Origin: Balanoglossus misakiensis | Taxonomy: Eukaryota > Hemichordata | Assembly (NCBI GenBank): GCA_040954595.2 | Contig: CM082594.2 | Coordinates: forward strand, 8,556,001 to 8,620,000 | DNA length: 64,000 nucleotides | Direction of reading: 5' to 3' | Shown: positions 11,639-25,500 of the stretch, one piece after another | Layout: the number at the start of each line of letters is the position of its first letter | Numbering within the stretch: position 1 is the stretch's first letter | Position numbers and translations under genes: made by a program | Notes under the pieces: model-generated | What the model was told of the DNA's origin: nothing | Seen by the model: only the letters and a program-made list of their open reading frames with translations | Database searches by the model: none

Positions 11639-14600
11639 CAAATGAGAGCCTCAAAATACTTGTAGTACAGTTAGTAAAAGTCTGTATCACAACAATTTTA
11701 CATTCATGGGAAATAGAACATGGCAATCAATTTACAGCTAAACAGTAATCACTTTCTTTGTTTTGATTTAGCCTTATGTGTGATGGGTTATGCTTTTTGA
11801 AAGATGGGAGTAAAATTTGATACATTGTTTCCATCTCACAAAAAGAGGATTATACTTACAAGTGAGGGGCATATCTGACTTCAAAATCACAAAAGATAAC
11901 AATTGAAGTTGATGAGGAGATTGTCAAAATACAGAGACGCCATGTATACTGGTAATTTCAAAGTAGATTTGAAAATTGAATGAAGTATGCATTGATTGAT
12001 TGGAAAGAAAAATGGATTATCCTGCAGTCACTCTTTGTGATGCTTCAACATAATTGAAGGAAGACATTGACAGACTGCCCCAGGGATAATCAGAGTATAC
12101 ATGTATTGGCAATTTGCATACAAATGGGAACCTCTGTGTATTGTTTCTTGTCATAAAGAATTTAGTCGGCCATTACTTGAGATTTTTGCCATTGATGAGC
12201 TCTGTTTTACTATCTTCAAGATTGATACTCGATGTAAATATTGTGTGTATGACAGATTTTTCTTCTGAATATTGTTATGGATGACTTGCCGATGATTGAA
12301 ACGACATGCAAGATTGTCCATGTGCTCTCTTGCCCCTGAGGGTAAGTGTATCTGAAAGAGGATTTCCTTCTAGAATTCTCGGGTCACATGTCTGTGTCAC
12401 ATGACGGATGGTCCAGACATCTCATTCCTCTGGAGAACTACATTTTAAGTGACAGGTTTAAAATGTCTGACCTCTTGGCTCAGATATATCTGATTTACGT
12501 GGTAAATGATAGAAATGCGTGTTTTGTGTACTGTATTTTTCAGTGAACACTTTTTGCATTTACAGGCAAAACAAGACAAATGTTTTGAATGTCTCAGACA
12601 CACTGGTTAATATTTCAACTTAAGTCACCATCTGGTATGAACCGCACATCGGCTAACGCTGTTTGGAATTAATGAAACAGGAAATCCCTTCCAGACACGA
12701 GAAACTCATAAAAATCGGTTCTACTTTCCAAAGTAATGTGATAAATTATCACAAGTGCACACAAATAAACTAGATATCCTGTAAAATGATTTGTTGTTGC
12801 CAAATGAGGCACTATTTTGCAGTACTAAGAGACTGTCACGTTTCTTTTATAATTTCATACTTATATCCTATGCATAAGATCCGCTTATATTGTGCAAATC
12901 ATAAAAGTTGATAAATCGCTTTTAAGTAGTTTTTCTGTTTATGATGAGGAATATATATCAGAATCATTGCCACAGAGTAATTTTATTGAAAGTGAACTGG
13001 AGTATTTTAATAGAGATGGAAATTATCTAAAGAAGTGGAGTCAAAAGTGGAATGTATTGTAGCTTAGTGTTTTAGCTAGAATTCATATTATAGGCATTTA
13101 ATTTAATTTTGTTTAATTAAATCAATAAACATTTTTAACTGAAAGATCCACATTGGATACATTCTATTCTAAGCAATGCATCTTTTAATTTACTTTTTTG
13201 AGATTGTTTATTTTACATTCTACATGCTTTTTTAAATATGAAGTTTACAAACTACTCAATTTACTGTTTAAAAGTTTATATGTATATTGGTATGGCAATG
13301 TTTACTAACTGTGACAAATTTAGGTATTTCAGGAAAAATAATACTTAAAGCAAAAAGACAAGTGGATTATAGATGGTTGTATGTTTTATATGTGAATTAA
13401 TATACATGTACTGGTAAATACTAACTGGGGACATTTTTATTGTACATTTTGTAACCGTAATTGTACTGTATTTTGTGTAATATACAGCAGAGATCAGAAG
13501 TCAGTTTCCAGCTGGACCAACCCAAGGCCAGTATGTGTATAAATGTGAAACTGAAATTTTTACACATTGTGGTGTACAGAAAGGTGTATTTGTCATTGGG
13601 TATTTTACAGTAAATAACCATTTTGTGGTGTTATATATATTTTCAGGATATTGGAAAGATTTTAAACCATGTAGTAATTTCTAACCGGAAGTACCAACTC
13701 ACAAAATTCGTCTTTGTGGAATTTAAATGTCATGCTTTGTACAAATGACTCAGAAAGAGGCTGCACAATCTGGGGAATTGGCAATTGTGATTGACTTCAG
13801 AAACTTATTGTACAATCATTATGATTGGCCGAAAAACAGCGACTTGAAAGTACAATCATTACAATTGGTTGTTGAGAACTTTCAGATGTCTTTCTCATTC
13901 ACAGAAATTATCTGATATATAGGAGTTAAATTACCTCTTTTCTTCAGTAATTTTCTGAACTATGTATATATGTAATAACAGTTGTCCAATTTTCTGAATG
14001 TCGATTAAAACAGCTGTGATAATTTCCCACACAGTTATGATCTCATGACTTGATTTTATGGTGTTACTGCATTTTTACATTCTTTACTTCAATAATTTCA
14101 CTTCCCTCCGCAGCGAGAAGTCTGCCAGCAACCAAGCTTTTTTTAGCCGCTGTCAGCTCACAAGATATGATCGGTCAAACATGGTACTTCTGATAGAAAG
14201 CCATACCCATAGGAATTGCCACATTCAGAACAGAATGGTTTTCCCCACTGATGACGGTGCAGTCATTTGCGGTCATCCATTTTGAGCAGCAGATGGCAGA
14301 TTACGTGACCTTAATTGCCTTGGTTTTTTATTCGTCGTCTTCTATGTGAGAGGCATTCTACTTTCACTATATCTCTTTTTTGTTGTTACAAAAACAGTCG
14401 GCCACCACAGGATATTTAAATTCCAACTTTGAGGAAGATGGAAAATTAATTCTAGTCAGTGTTTCAACAAGGCAATCGTTTCATTTGATTTACGATATAA
14501 TTAATTGCTTAAGTTCCACTCTATCAGACCAGAAAAATACCTGCAATTAGAACTACACAGTAATTTATAGACAGTGATTACACAAATGTTGGTAAAGCTA

Positions 14601-16556
14601 TTACGGGAAATAATCTCGGTTTCCAGTAAGAACAATCTTCAACATTACCTCGGTTTTTAAGCATATTTGTGGGACCATAAATTGCCATGGCAATACAAGA
14701 ATACTGTTGTAAATCATGGTATTGAAGTTTACCAGGCATCAGTCCAATTAAAATTCTTGCAAGCCTGTAAGCTTTAGTTTACATTTTGGCCAGGGGTGAC
14801 TTATAACTTACAGGTATTCCATGGTAAACCCAGTGACTGCTGATTTCATGCACCAATCAAGGTCATTCCGAAATTCAGACAGGACTGCAAGATAAAACAG
14901 AAAAAGAAAATCGTACCAAAATGACAAAAATAGTTATTATGTATAATAATGAGAGATTTATTATCAATCAAAATAAATCAATCAAAGAATTGGTGATGAT
15001 AATCAAAACCAAACCTGGACTGACGATCCCAACACGGTAAAAAAGTGAGCTTACTGCTTTGCTTGTCTCTTCTACACAAGAATGAGAAAATTGACAAATT
15101 ATTGCATGCAATTCTCCGGAAATTGAAGGAAGACAATTGAGCTTGGTCACCGAATCTGACACAATCACCAGCGTCTGCTGGCAATTTTTATTTGCTTTCT
15201 CTCTCTCTCTCTCTCTCTAAAATTGCAACAAATATTGCTAAAATCAATTGTATACAGAAGAATATTCAATGCATCCATAGCATTTTCTAATTTTGCTTGA
15301 CGTATACACTTTGGATGTTTCAGGTAAAATGCTCACAACATCCGCAAATCAAGATAAATTTTAAGAATTTGACAGCAATAGGTATACACAGCGTAACATA
15401 TAATCAATTGTACTAGACATTTACACCCTCAAAACATTTTTTTCATAAACAGAAACCTTACTAACACTTATAAAACAGTCAATTGGAAATCTTACTGTCT
15501 TTAAATTCAATTATTAATACAGTTGGAGTAATTCCATAGCCATTGATATATCTTACATTGGTGGCAAAATCTATACATATTGAATTTCAGAAAATAAAGT
15601 CAATAGTCACTCGGAAACTATTGGAACAAGACACACTATATTTTTAAGTATATATCTACACACTTTTCAATCTTGCATGACGACTAACAACACTCGTTTT
15701 TTGTAAATGGGAATCTCTTGTGCATTTTCTGGGTTGGCACGCTTTTCCACAGAATTCTTTGACAAATGCTACTCAACTCTTTCGCCATCACACTTTGGTT
15801 TAATCCTACTGATTTCAACAGAATGGTTGGACCTATATACAGGGAAAATGGGGGTGACAGAGTTAAAGCCAGCTGCAAGATCAGAGTCAGTGGTAGGTTA
15901 ATAAAGTATTGGCTCTTTAAAAAGTTAATGCCCCATTGGAATAACTTTGACAGTGAATTTCATTAACATGTTTACATGCAAAACAGTTTGTTTCCTTGGT
16001 CAGGGATGTTGTAACTTGAGTTCAGTAGAAGGCAATAGGTCATTTTCATGACCCCTACATGACTTTACATCGTCGTACTTCTGTTGGTATGAATACGTCT
16101 GATGATTATGAAAGTGGCATATTAGTATCATGAAATACATGAAAATTAAAAGGGAATTAGTCATGAAAGTAGAATGTTTTGAAAGGGCAGAATCACTGGT
16201 ACATGTAGTATTACATATCTGTTGTCGACTATACATACATATATACCACACAAAGAACTAGTCTGAAGGCAGAATGACTGATTCATTTTCCTTCAATATA
16301 TATTCATAGAAATCAGACCCCCAAAACAGTAGTAATGCTACAATTACAATCTTGTCTATTGTTTCTTGTTTTACTGCTGATTGAAAGACATGAATGGTAA
16401 TAGCAATCTGTGTCATACTGGTCCAACTGAAGGAAATCATAGCACAGCCCCTCAAAAAACAAAGAGGCATAGTATCTGGGGTATAATAATTCCAAGAGGC
16501 ACTGCAAGTCTGTTTCTTTCAACAGTTGATGATAAAGTCTGTGGGATGGGGTTTTC
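11639..16556. other. Convergent gap between TRIM-like and NDRG genes
   Basis: 4.9 kb with no recognisable coding exon. It should hold the 3' UTRs of the plus-strand TRIM-like gene and the minus-strand NDRG gene. It contains a (TC)n microsatellite at about 15198-15218 and a copy of a dispersed repeat at about 15768-15860. The short open frames here lack family likeness and splice support. Confidence 0.45.
15768..15860. repeat. Copy of a dispersed ~90-bp repeat
   Basis: Contains CTCTTTCGCCATCAC and, about 60 bp on, GGTTGGACCTATATACAGGG followed by AAAATGGGGGTGACAGAG. The same modules in the same order and spacing occur near 26325, with weaker likeness near 32862 and 53155. Confidence 0.45.
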
Positions 16557-19500
16557 TTAGCAAACTGGCTGCTTGGATGGCGATCCGAGCGTTCCGTGTG
16601 AAGATCTGGCCACACTGGACGGAGATCCACGGGATGAGGTGCTGGATGAGGTCCTGGAGCGAGTCAAACTCATGGAACTTATACACGGAACTAAAAAAAG
16701 ATAAAAGAGATGATAATGGTTTTATGAGTACATGCTAACTCCTGCCCGAGACATGTTGTTTGGGTTGGCATTTTCTCTGTTCCTTTTGACTGGGCAAAGG
16801 AACAGACCAGGTATCCACAAGAGACAGGGGGAGGTGGGAGGGTAGAATGGGTTGTGTGGGAGGAACCTTTAAGCTCTGTTGGGGGGGGGGGGGGGGGGGG
16901 GAGGGAACATGCGTAACAACCAACCTACCCGAGAGAAATATTTAAATCCGTATTTGACTTTTCCTTTAAACATAAATATTGACAGTGTCACTTTTGGGAA
17001 GGGTCAAAGCACTCTAATTTTCATTCATATGACAGCAAAGCACAAATTTATGTTTGGATTTTTTTGCATAGGATATATATCAAGATTTACTTTACCGTTG
17101 CTGATACTCACATTGAGCTTTGCTGAAATGTGCACAAATAGAATAGAAGACGGGAAGGAAAATTGATTGAGTATTCAGAAAAGAGAAATGTGAACACTGT
17201 CTAGCTTTATCTAAAGGGTTGAGTTTCATTAAGAACAGTCACCGTACAGCTTAAAGACATGGATCAAGTCCCTATTACCATTGGATGAATTCTGATATTA
17301 TTAGTACACGCACAAGATGTGTTATTAAGTTATTACCCAGTTCATTATCTTTCACAATTGAAGTCCATTGAAAGGAAACAGATGTTATCATAAATTTGTC
17401 ACTTTACGATATGAACATTGACACACAGTACATTGTGATGACTCTTTGACAAAGTGCAACTGATGCCATCTTCAAAGACAATCCATCCAAGTTTACAATG
17501 GACACATTTATTGCCTGGTAAATATACTCACTATATCCTATTCCTTGTAGAAACAATCTGAAGGCTTCACAGACTTTGCCAGGTTGTTCTTCCAGGACCA
17601 TTCCACCACAATCCGCAAGTGACAGCCAGTTTGAATTGGCTGGGTCCAAACGACCATTCATTTCCACCTGTACGATTTAAGAAATTGAAGGAGTCATGTT
17701 TTTCACACATAATCTATCATCCAACCACACAGGTAAATGATAAACTGCTTCATGTCTGTTGACAGTCGTGATTGGTTAGGCTTGGCCTTCTTCAACATCT
17801 GTAGCCAATGAACACAAGGAAGCCTTGAGGCTCATGGCAGTGCCAGATAAACACTTACGGTGTCTTGCACATGAGGTGAATTGGCACCTGAGAGAAGCAT
17901 CACTTGGCATTTCAACTGAGGTGTGGTTTTCTTCTTTTGTGGATCCATTTCTCTCCTGATGTCAAGAGCAGTGCGCCTGAAATCAAAATCACAGTCAATC
18001 ATCATACATTGCATATTTGCTTGTTTGTGTGCTTATTCGTTTTCACATTTGTATGTCCACATAAGTTTACATTGATGTTTGGAAGTGGCACCACTTACTT
18101 GATGTATGCCTCGATGAGACATGACAAGTTGTAAGGATTGATATTCTTCAACATGCTTTCCTTGTAGACGTGGACTAGGTCATGGTTCATATCCATTGTT
18201 TTCTGCAGATGAAAACAAATAGAAGTTCACACCATACATTGATGTCACTCAATTGAAGAGAATAGGGAAAAATGAAGAAAAATTTCACCATTGAAAACAT
18301 GTCACTCACCTTGCCAAAGTGATGCCACAACAGGTAGTCTTCGGAAAACTTTGTAATTTTGTTTCCTCTCAGATAGAACGATGAAATCTGTAAAGCAAGA
18401 TCAAGCGGTGACTAACAAGGTTCTTAAAATTTTTAAAACTCGACAATATCATTTATTAAATTGTGACACAATGATATGTTTGTTTTGTAATGAGGGGAGA
18501 TAAAACTCTCTCACCTTTTGGTATCCCCACTCCACCCATCCTGCTGTTGTTGAGATGCAGTTCACCAGAAACAGAGAATCCACTTTCTCTGGGTGAGCTA
18601 ACTGTGTGGAAAAGGATAAACAGATGTAAGCATTTCCTTGATTCAAAACCACCTTCATTCTATTACTCTAACATTGAAAACACTGGATTTGGACCAAACC
18701 ATGGGTGAAAATTTCTCTGCTAAAAACGACAGCAATAATTTCACTTACGGCAAATCTGGAGAGGATATTAGCACCAGCACCAACACCAAATCCCACAAAA
18801 CTTTTAATCCTGCAAGAAAGACAATCACAGTTACAGTTACAATACTTCATAGCAAGATCCAAGACTTAACATTTGGAGTTGAAAACACACAATGTAAAAC
18901 CTAGAGGATATGTCTGGTTTTAACATAATGCTCTCTACCATCCCCAGCCATCCAATGACAGAATGTTCACCTGACTAGTGGTTGTACCAGTGCAACAGAT
19001 CTAAGAAGATTAACTTACCCAAAATGCTGGATTACTGGTAACAATGCCTCAGCAAGCTGCTCCATCGATGGGTACACAAACCTATCATGTGATACAAATA
19101 CTAAGGTTACAAATTTGACATGCTACAATCAGGGTATCCCAATATTTCACTTGTTTGTGTCAAGCTATAATTATACTATTTGGAATGATAGACAAGACAG
19201 ACATAGGGTCTATTGTATGCCCTTGGCACCTTCCCTGCCCCTTTAAGACGATCAACATCTCTGAAAGCAAGGTACGAGTACTCACGAATGTGGCAGAGTA
19301 TTTGCTCCTTCCTCTTGCCCGGGTGCATTCACGTGGTACACACAGAAATGCTTCAAAATCGGCTGCATATCTATGTACGTAAAGAATCCTTGAAACTGGC
19401 TGACGTCTGCAGATAGAACATCATATATTACAGTAGAATTAATGCCAAGATCTAAAACCCAATCATACGCTTACTCATACTGAAATAGCCTGAGCATGAT

Positions 19501-21229
19501 TTGTGTACATCATGGGTACTTGCAATAATCAGATTGTGTCATTCAATGACCCCCACATTTGTAGATCAAAAATACAATGATATCAAGAGAAAGGTACTTA
19601 CGATTGAGTCCAATGTCATGATATGTTAAGATGGCTGGCTTCTTGCGATCTCCTTGAGTAGCAACATGGATGGTACCAATGCCAGTCTCAACATCTTCCT
19701 CCTGTGATCAAACAATCAATATTGTTTATAAAATAACTTCCAGTTTCCAAACATCTCCATTTCATTTTCCGTTGATCTCTTTCATGGAAAAGCCAAGCCA
19801 AAGCCTTGCCAGTGCCTCTATTCCCTAATTTTTCTTTTTTTAAGTGCCTATAGAATCGATTACACTCTAATGGTATTATACATCACATGCTAATAGGACT
19901 TGATGATGTCTACTCTAAAGCAGTTAAAAATTATTCCCAATGAAAATCAGGAAAATTACACAAACACGTCTTCTTTGGCCGGAGTAAAATAAATATTACT
20001 GATAATACAAATGTGCAAAATTTCACGAAAATGCAGACAGTAAAAGTTGAATTTCCAACAATTTTCAATGTAATTCTATGGGAACAGAAACACTTGAAGT
20101 TCTCATTACATACATAATAGATGGCAATAACTGGCTGTAGACAGACCATATGCTAACACACAGACGACACTACGTGATAGTCTAGAGGTTTCTTCAATGT
20201 GTAAGACATGCTATAAATAGAACTTGGTTTGTAATCGCTTGAACTCTTATGTTAAAACATAAAAATTAAATAAATTAGAAATACAGATATTCCACAGAGA
20301 GAAAAGTGCATAACAAAAAGTGTCAGTACAACACACTTAATATTTACAACAAATTTCATTTACACAAGACCATAAGGCTGTTTCTTAGAGTTCAAACAGG
20401 ACTTGTCTAATGCTAAGTGTCGCATGCTAAACGTCTAGGTAAATAGGTGGGTCTATTACAAACATGCAACACATTAGTATTTCAAACCTTCTGTACTGAT
20501 GTCAACTACTTGCTGCCTTGCGTAGACATGTACTAAATATTTCAAACGTTTACAATTCACAAATGCTATAATTCTCACAATGTAATCAGGGACAGAGTAA
20601 ACACTTTCACGATGATTTATTACAAGATCGTGCACCTGTACATCAAAATACTGTAAAATACTGAATTCTGACAAAATAGAAATCCGTCGCAGATTGTCTT
20701 CTGAGGCACCTCTACATAAGTGGAAAGATGGATATGTGAAGCATAAATGTGCCGCATACAAGTACAGCAGAGCCAGCCACCAAGAACAGTGCAAATACAC
20801 TGAAATGGTGGGCAGGGAAAGCGTGATTTAACAGAACAGCAACTGAGCATACTAACCTTAACCAGAAAGGCCTGCATGGAATGGTAGTTGAAGAAAGACA
20901 AGTGTGCAAGAAAGGACAATGTTAATGGACATACATTTGTATATCTCAACCACAGTGAAAATGAGAAGACAGAACATGAAATTTGAATGTTAGTAACAAG
21001 AGACAACTATAGTAGACAGACGATACATATGCAGCTGATTAATTCAGGTAGGAATGCAAGCAGATTATACAGGCGTGGATTTGTTGTATTATGAAGTGAG
21101 GAATGGTGGACTTACCCCCGGCAATGAACTGCTTGTATTTGCTAATAACGGCATATCAGCTGTTATTTTGTCAAGTGACCGAGCAGCCACCTCTGTCACT
21201 TCAACATCACGAAGTTCTATGTCATCCAT
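16557..21229 (-). CDS. NDRG3: NDRG family alpha/beta-hydrolase-fold protein
   Basis: Eleven coding exons: 21116-21229, 19602-19701, 19286-19406, 19019-19081, 18749-18806, 18515-18601, 18310-18387, 18099-18202, 17859-17976, 17532-17667 and 16557-16690; 1113 nt, 370 aa (human NDRG3 about 375). Diagnostic pieces are KKPAILTYHDIGLN, HVNAPGQEEGA, the elbow FGVGAGANILSRFA, LADCGG and QGIGY. The elbow has no nucleophilic serine, as in other NDRGs, which are thought to be non-enzymatic. The C-terminus (SLTRSRTSSSTSSRGSP) is Ser/Arg-rich like the phosphorylated tail of NDRG1. Coding exon 1 begins after an acceptor just upstream of the ATG, so a non-coding first exon exists; a good donor at 21901 marks a candidate. 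Which of the four vertebrate NDRGs it matches best is not resolved here, so the symbol is approximate. Confidence 0.93.
16881..16901. repeat. Homopolymer G21 tract
   Basis: Twenty-one consecutive G bases in the last NDRG intron (16691-17531), followed by GAGGG after one A. It could form a G-quadruplex; its exact length is also the kind of value that sequencing gets wrong. Confidence 0.9.
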
Positions 21230-22542
21230 TTTCCTCTGAAATTGGCAAAAAAATCAACATTTCAATGAGCAATTGGAGTGGAATAAAACAGGCAATGAAC
21301 AATGCTGTCAGTTTTCACACATGGTACCTCCATGATCTCTCTCCATCATGAAAGTCTGCACGCATCACTGCATCTATGGTGTTGATTGCTTGTAAATGAT
21401 TAATGATACATACAGGTACATCTGTATGTATCTTTCAAAATCTATAGAACATAAATGTTGGTAGTCGGGGTTCCGTCGGACAAATTATACCCAACATGAG
21501 CTTTCTACCTGTCACTGCTGGTTGTTTACATTTGAACGCCCATGCATGCTGTGACTCAATAGTATACAAATATGGATTTGTGACGTCATACGATAGGAAC
21601 GTGATGTAAAAACTCACATTATCACAACCGACTGAGAAAAACTGATAGCTGATACGTTTCCACCAACATTCAGTATCATTCGTAGAAACAAATCCTCTAT
21701 ACCAGAAGGGGTGTTACTTTATAAAGACGTCAAACGTAGGCAATAGGGATGTTTTGATGTTTGGGATGTGACGATCTCGAGATCTCGTGAGTTGAAACCG
21801 ACATTTTTAAAACGCACCTCAGTCTTGAAACGGGTGCGAATGATGGTTAAATGAATGAAACGTTTTGTTTAAAGATAAACATCGGAACAAACGTCACCTA
21901 CCTTCAATATCTGTTTGACTGTTTATATACTGCGACTTGATCTTTTTAGAATACGCCACCAGACAGGTGAGCCTAATATAGCGCAAAGATGTTTATGAAG
22001 GTGCACAATCGGTGTCGTCGTGACGAGGTCAACTGTATATTCGTAACGTGTTTTCTGATTGGTTTATATTTACTATATACGGATTAGGTCACGTACATTT
22101 ATCCAAAAAACACATCATTTGCTCAAAAGTTAACATTGTAAAATAAATACTTATTTAGTTTAATAAGAGTCCAAATAATTGCAAAAAGGTATAGTATTTT
22201 GTATGAGAAAATATTACGAGTACTGAAATGCGTTCTCTAATAACCAATTGGAAGAGACGTTTTATCAATGAAAGGGAATAGTTTACATTGGCGAAGGGGT
22301 TTCAGGGTGTGCGCTGGCTTAGTGATGTTATCAGATGATTTAGGCAGAGAATAAAACACGAAACAAGCCAAATACAAAGCCATTATACTGCATTCCACTC
22401 ACGTTAATTTGGAATTTAAACCACCGACATACTATGTGCCTGACAGCTCAGGCAGCAAATGTGCAGTCGACATTCGTGACACGTACATGCACGTGTTTAC
22501 TTTGTTTTGACCATTCTAAAAGTGGACGAGTCGAAAATGAAA
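21230..22542. promoter_or_regulatory. Head-to-head NDRG / EDEM2 promoter region
   Basis: 1.3 kb between two diverging starts. A minus-strand donor (GAAG then GTAGGTGAC, boundary at 21901/21902) marks a likely non-coding first NDRG exon, matched by the acceptor just upstream of the NDRG ATG. The EDEM2 ATG lies in AAAATGGCG, a favourable context. No TATA box was recognised. Confidence 0.5.
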
Positions 22543-25500
22543 ATGGCGACGTCCAGTGGGGAGGCGAAGGGTTGGCGTTCACATACTTTAGTGCATCTTG
22601 CAAGATCTAGATTTATCTGGATTCTTCTGGCCATCTTCGTTATTTTTATTCCTGTACATTCGAAGCCAGATTTTTCCCGCGCCGATATCAAACGGCTACG
22701 GTAATCGTTAAAACTTAGAATGATATTGTAGAAAGCGTCCCTGTCGATTGTTACTGTGCAATGTACATGTAGTGTTAGGGAAGAACCATTTGTAATTGGC
22801 CGGGGGTAGCTGCAATTATCATAGCCCTGATTCTTCAAGAGATTATTGGGGGGGGGGGGGTATACGAAAACGATCTAGCGAGTGTTGCAGCAAATGGGAA
22901 GGGATGCACTGCTCACTAGGAGTATATTGAGAGTGCATTATCCGATATGATCGCCCCTCCCCCAACTTGGGGCGGGGCCATATGCCAAATTGGGGGAGGG
23001 GGGGCATATGGTACCTCCATGAACATTTATACACTGAAAGTCCTGACAGCCAAAATTGTTGACAATAAATGATTAAGATATATATCTAAAATTTACCATG
23101 GTCTCGCATTCTTAATTAATGATAACTTACTTGTATTTTACAGAGAACGAACCCTATCCATGTTTACATATGCTTATGATAACTACTTGCGCTATGCATA
23201 TCCGTTGGATGAACTCCGGCCAATCACATGTGATGGGCATGACACATGGGGAAGGTGTGTACATTAATCTGTTTCAAATAACAGCTGCATCCATAACATA
23301 TCCCCTGATCTCAGGTGTACATACATTGAATGTTTTGTTTGTTTGATATTATCAGCTATTCACTGACACTGATTGATGCGTTGGACACGCTGGCCATAAT
23401 GGGAAATTACAGTGAATTTCAACGTGTCACAAACCTGTTGATCGAAGAGCTCAACTTTGACAACGATATAGAGGTGTCTGTCTTTGAAACCAACATCAGA
23501 GGTAACGTATCATCATTTACTTGAAACATTTAAATTATTCTGTGCAGATTTCAGGAGTTGTCCTTTTATGATTGTTACCAAGGAAACGAAAACGCTCAAA
23601 GCTGTAGCCTATTTTGACAACTTACTATACTTTTCTTACCAGTGATTGGTGGCCTGTTGTCTGCTCATTTGTTTTCCAAACGAGCTGGACTCAAAGTGAG
23701 TAAACACTGGCCGTGTGATGGACCGCTGTTGGACTTGGCAGAGGACGCGGCACGGAGATTATTACCAGGTACAGTCATACGAACACAGTTTTTGCTGTTG
23801 TAACACATTCACAGTGCAGATAATAAAAGTTAAGGTTGAGCTGCCTCGCCTGTCATCAACTCAAAGTTTTGTTTTCTGAATCCGTGTCATGTTCAAGTGA
23901 TATAAAGCATTCCCGTTCTCTTTCTCAGCATTCAACACACCTACTGGCATGCCCTATGGCACTGTCAACCTACAATATGGCGTCCCAGATAATGAAACTC
24001 CAGTGACGTGCACAGCGGGTGTGGCCACCTTTGTCGTTGAATTTGGAACCTTGAGTCGTTTGACTGGCAATCCAGTCTATGAAGAAACAGCACTCAAAGC
24101 TGTTGAGTCACTATGGCAATACAGATCAGAAATAGGGTTGGTAAGTGTGTAGTCAGACTGTTTAGGTGGTTTGGTTAACTCATCTTGACTTGCTGGATCT
24201 GTGGAGATTTCTGTGGAGATTTCAGCCACTGATTAATGATATACTAATGTACTCCCTTAGGTTGGAAATCATATCGACGTTAAGACGGGCCAGTGGGTTG
24301 CTTTGGATTCTGGCATTGGTGCAGGAGTTGACTCCTACCTGGAATATCTTGTCAAAGGAAGTCTGCTGCTCAATAATCCCAAACTAATGGAGATGTTTAC
24401 AGGTAAAAATATGAGAGCCTACAAACAGTGTTTATTTCATGTGTTCGTTGTTATTGAATGCTGATTTAATACAGAATGATGTGACAGTCTTGTAAGGTAG
24501 CACTCTTTGGTTATTTCATCATACAGAGTACGAAAAAGCTGTAAAAGAGTACGTCAAACATGATGACTGGTACATGTGGGTCAACATGAAGAAAGGTCAT
24601 GTGACTATGCCAATATTCCAATCCTTAGATGCCTATTGGCCAGGAATTCAGGTAAGAATTACAATGACATAAGACATAACTCATCACAAAATTCTTTTAT
24701 CAAGTGGTACTTGAATGACTATCATGCATACATAATATGGTGGAATATACAAAAACAACTGAACAAGCTAAGTGATAATCTTACGTAGAATAATGATATT
24801 ATCATATCAATTCGCAAGACAGCAACATGGGACAGCTATCAGATATTCAAGACTTTTTCTGACCGTAATGGTACAGGAAATAGACCGCCAACCTGTTCAT
24901 AGAATCTTACTGTGCATACAGCAAGAAGCCAGAAAAACTACAATACACGTTTCCATTACTGTGTAAGGTGTAACCAGCCCATAGCCTGAGCCATACCTCA
25001 TCACCCTCTCGTAACTGCAGTATTGCGCTGTTACTGACCATATCATGCGATACATCGTCATCCCAAACTGATACAACAATATCATTATTCTTCATTAGAT
25101 TAACATAAAGGGGGCCACCGTCGAGGCTTTTTCTGAGAGCAAACATGAAAACATAAGCCCCTGGCACGGTGCAGGAAAACTTGGAGGTGGCCTTGTTGTA
25201 GTTGTTGCCAATATTTGTAAGAATTTGATTGAATGGAATGGCGATGTTTTCATCAGCTGCTAGTGATGCATTCCTGGTGACACTGAAAGCTGACTGTTGA
25301 TTGGCTGGGATCGCCGCTTCCCCTTTCAAGCCAGGTGGCCCAGTAGGACCAGCCTTGCCTGGCAAACCAAATCCGGGTTCACCTGGTATTCCCGGCTGCC
25401 CTGGCTCTCCGGGTTCGCCTTTGCTTCCCGGAGTGCCGTTCAATCCGTTGTGTCCTGGAGAACCTGGAATGTCAATGTTAAAACAGCAAATGATTCTCAT

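Noticed and set aside
13421-16470. Several 60-105 codon frames in the TRIM-like/NDRG gap
   Set aside because: Low-complexity or unrelated sequence on both strands, without splice context or family likeness; expected by chance in AT-rich DNA.
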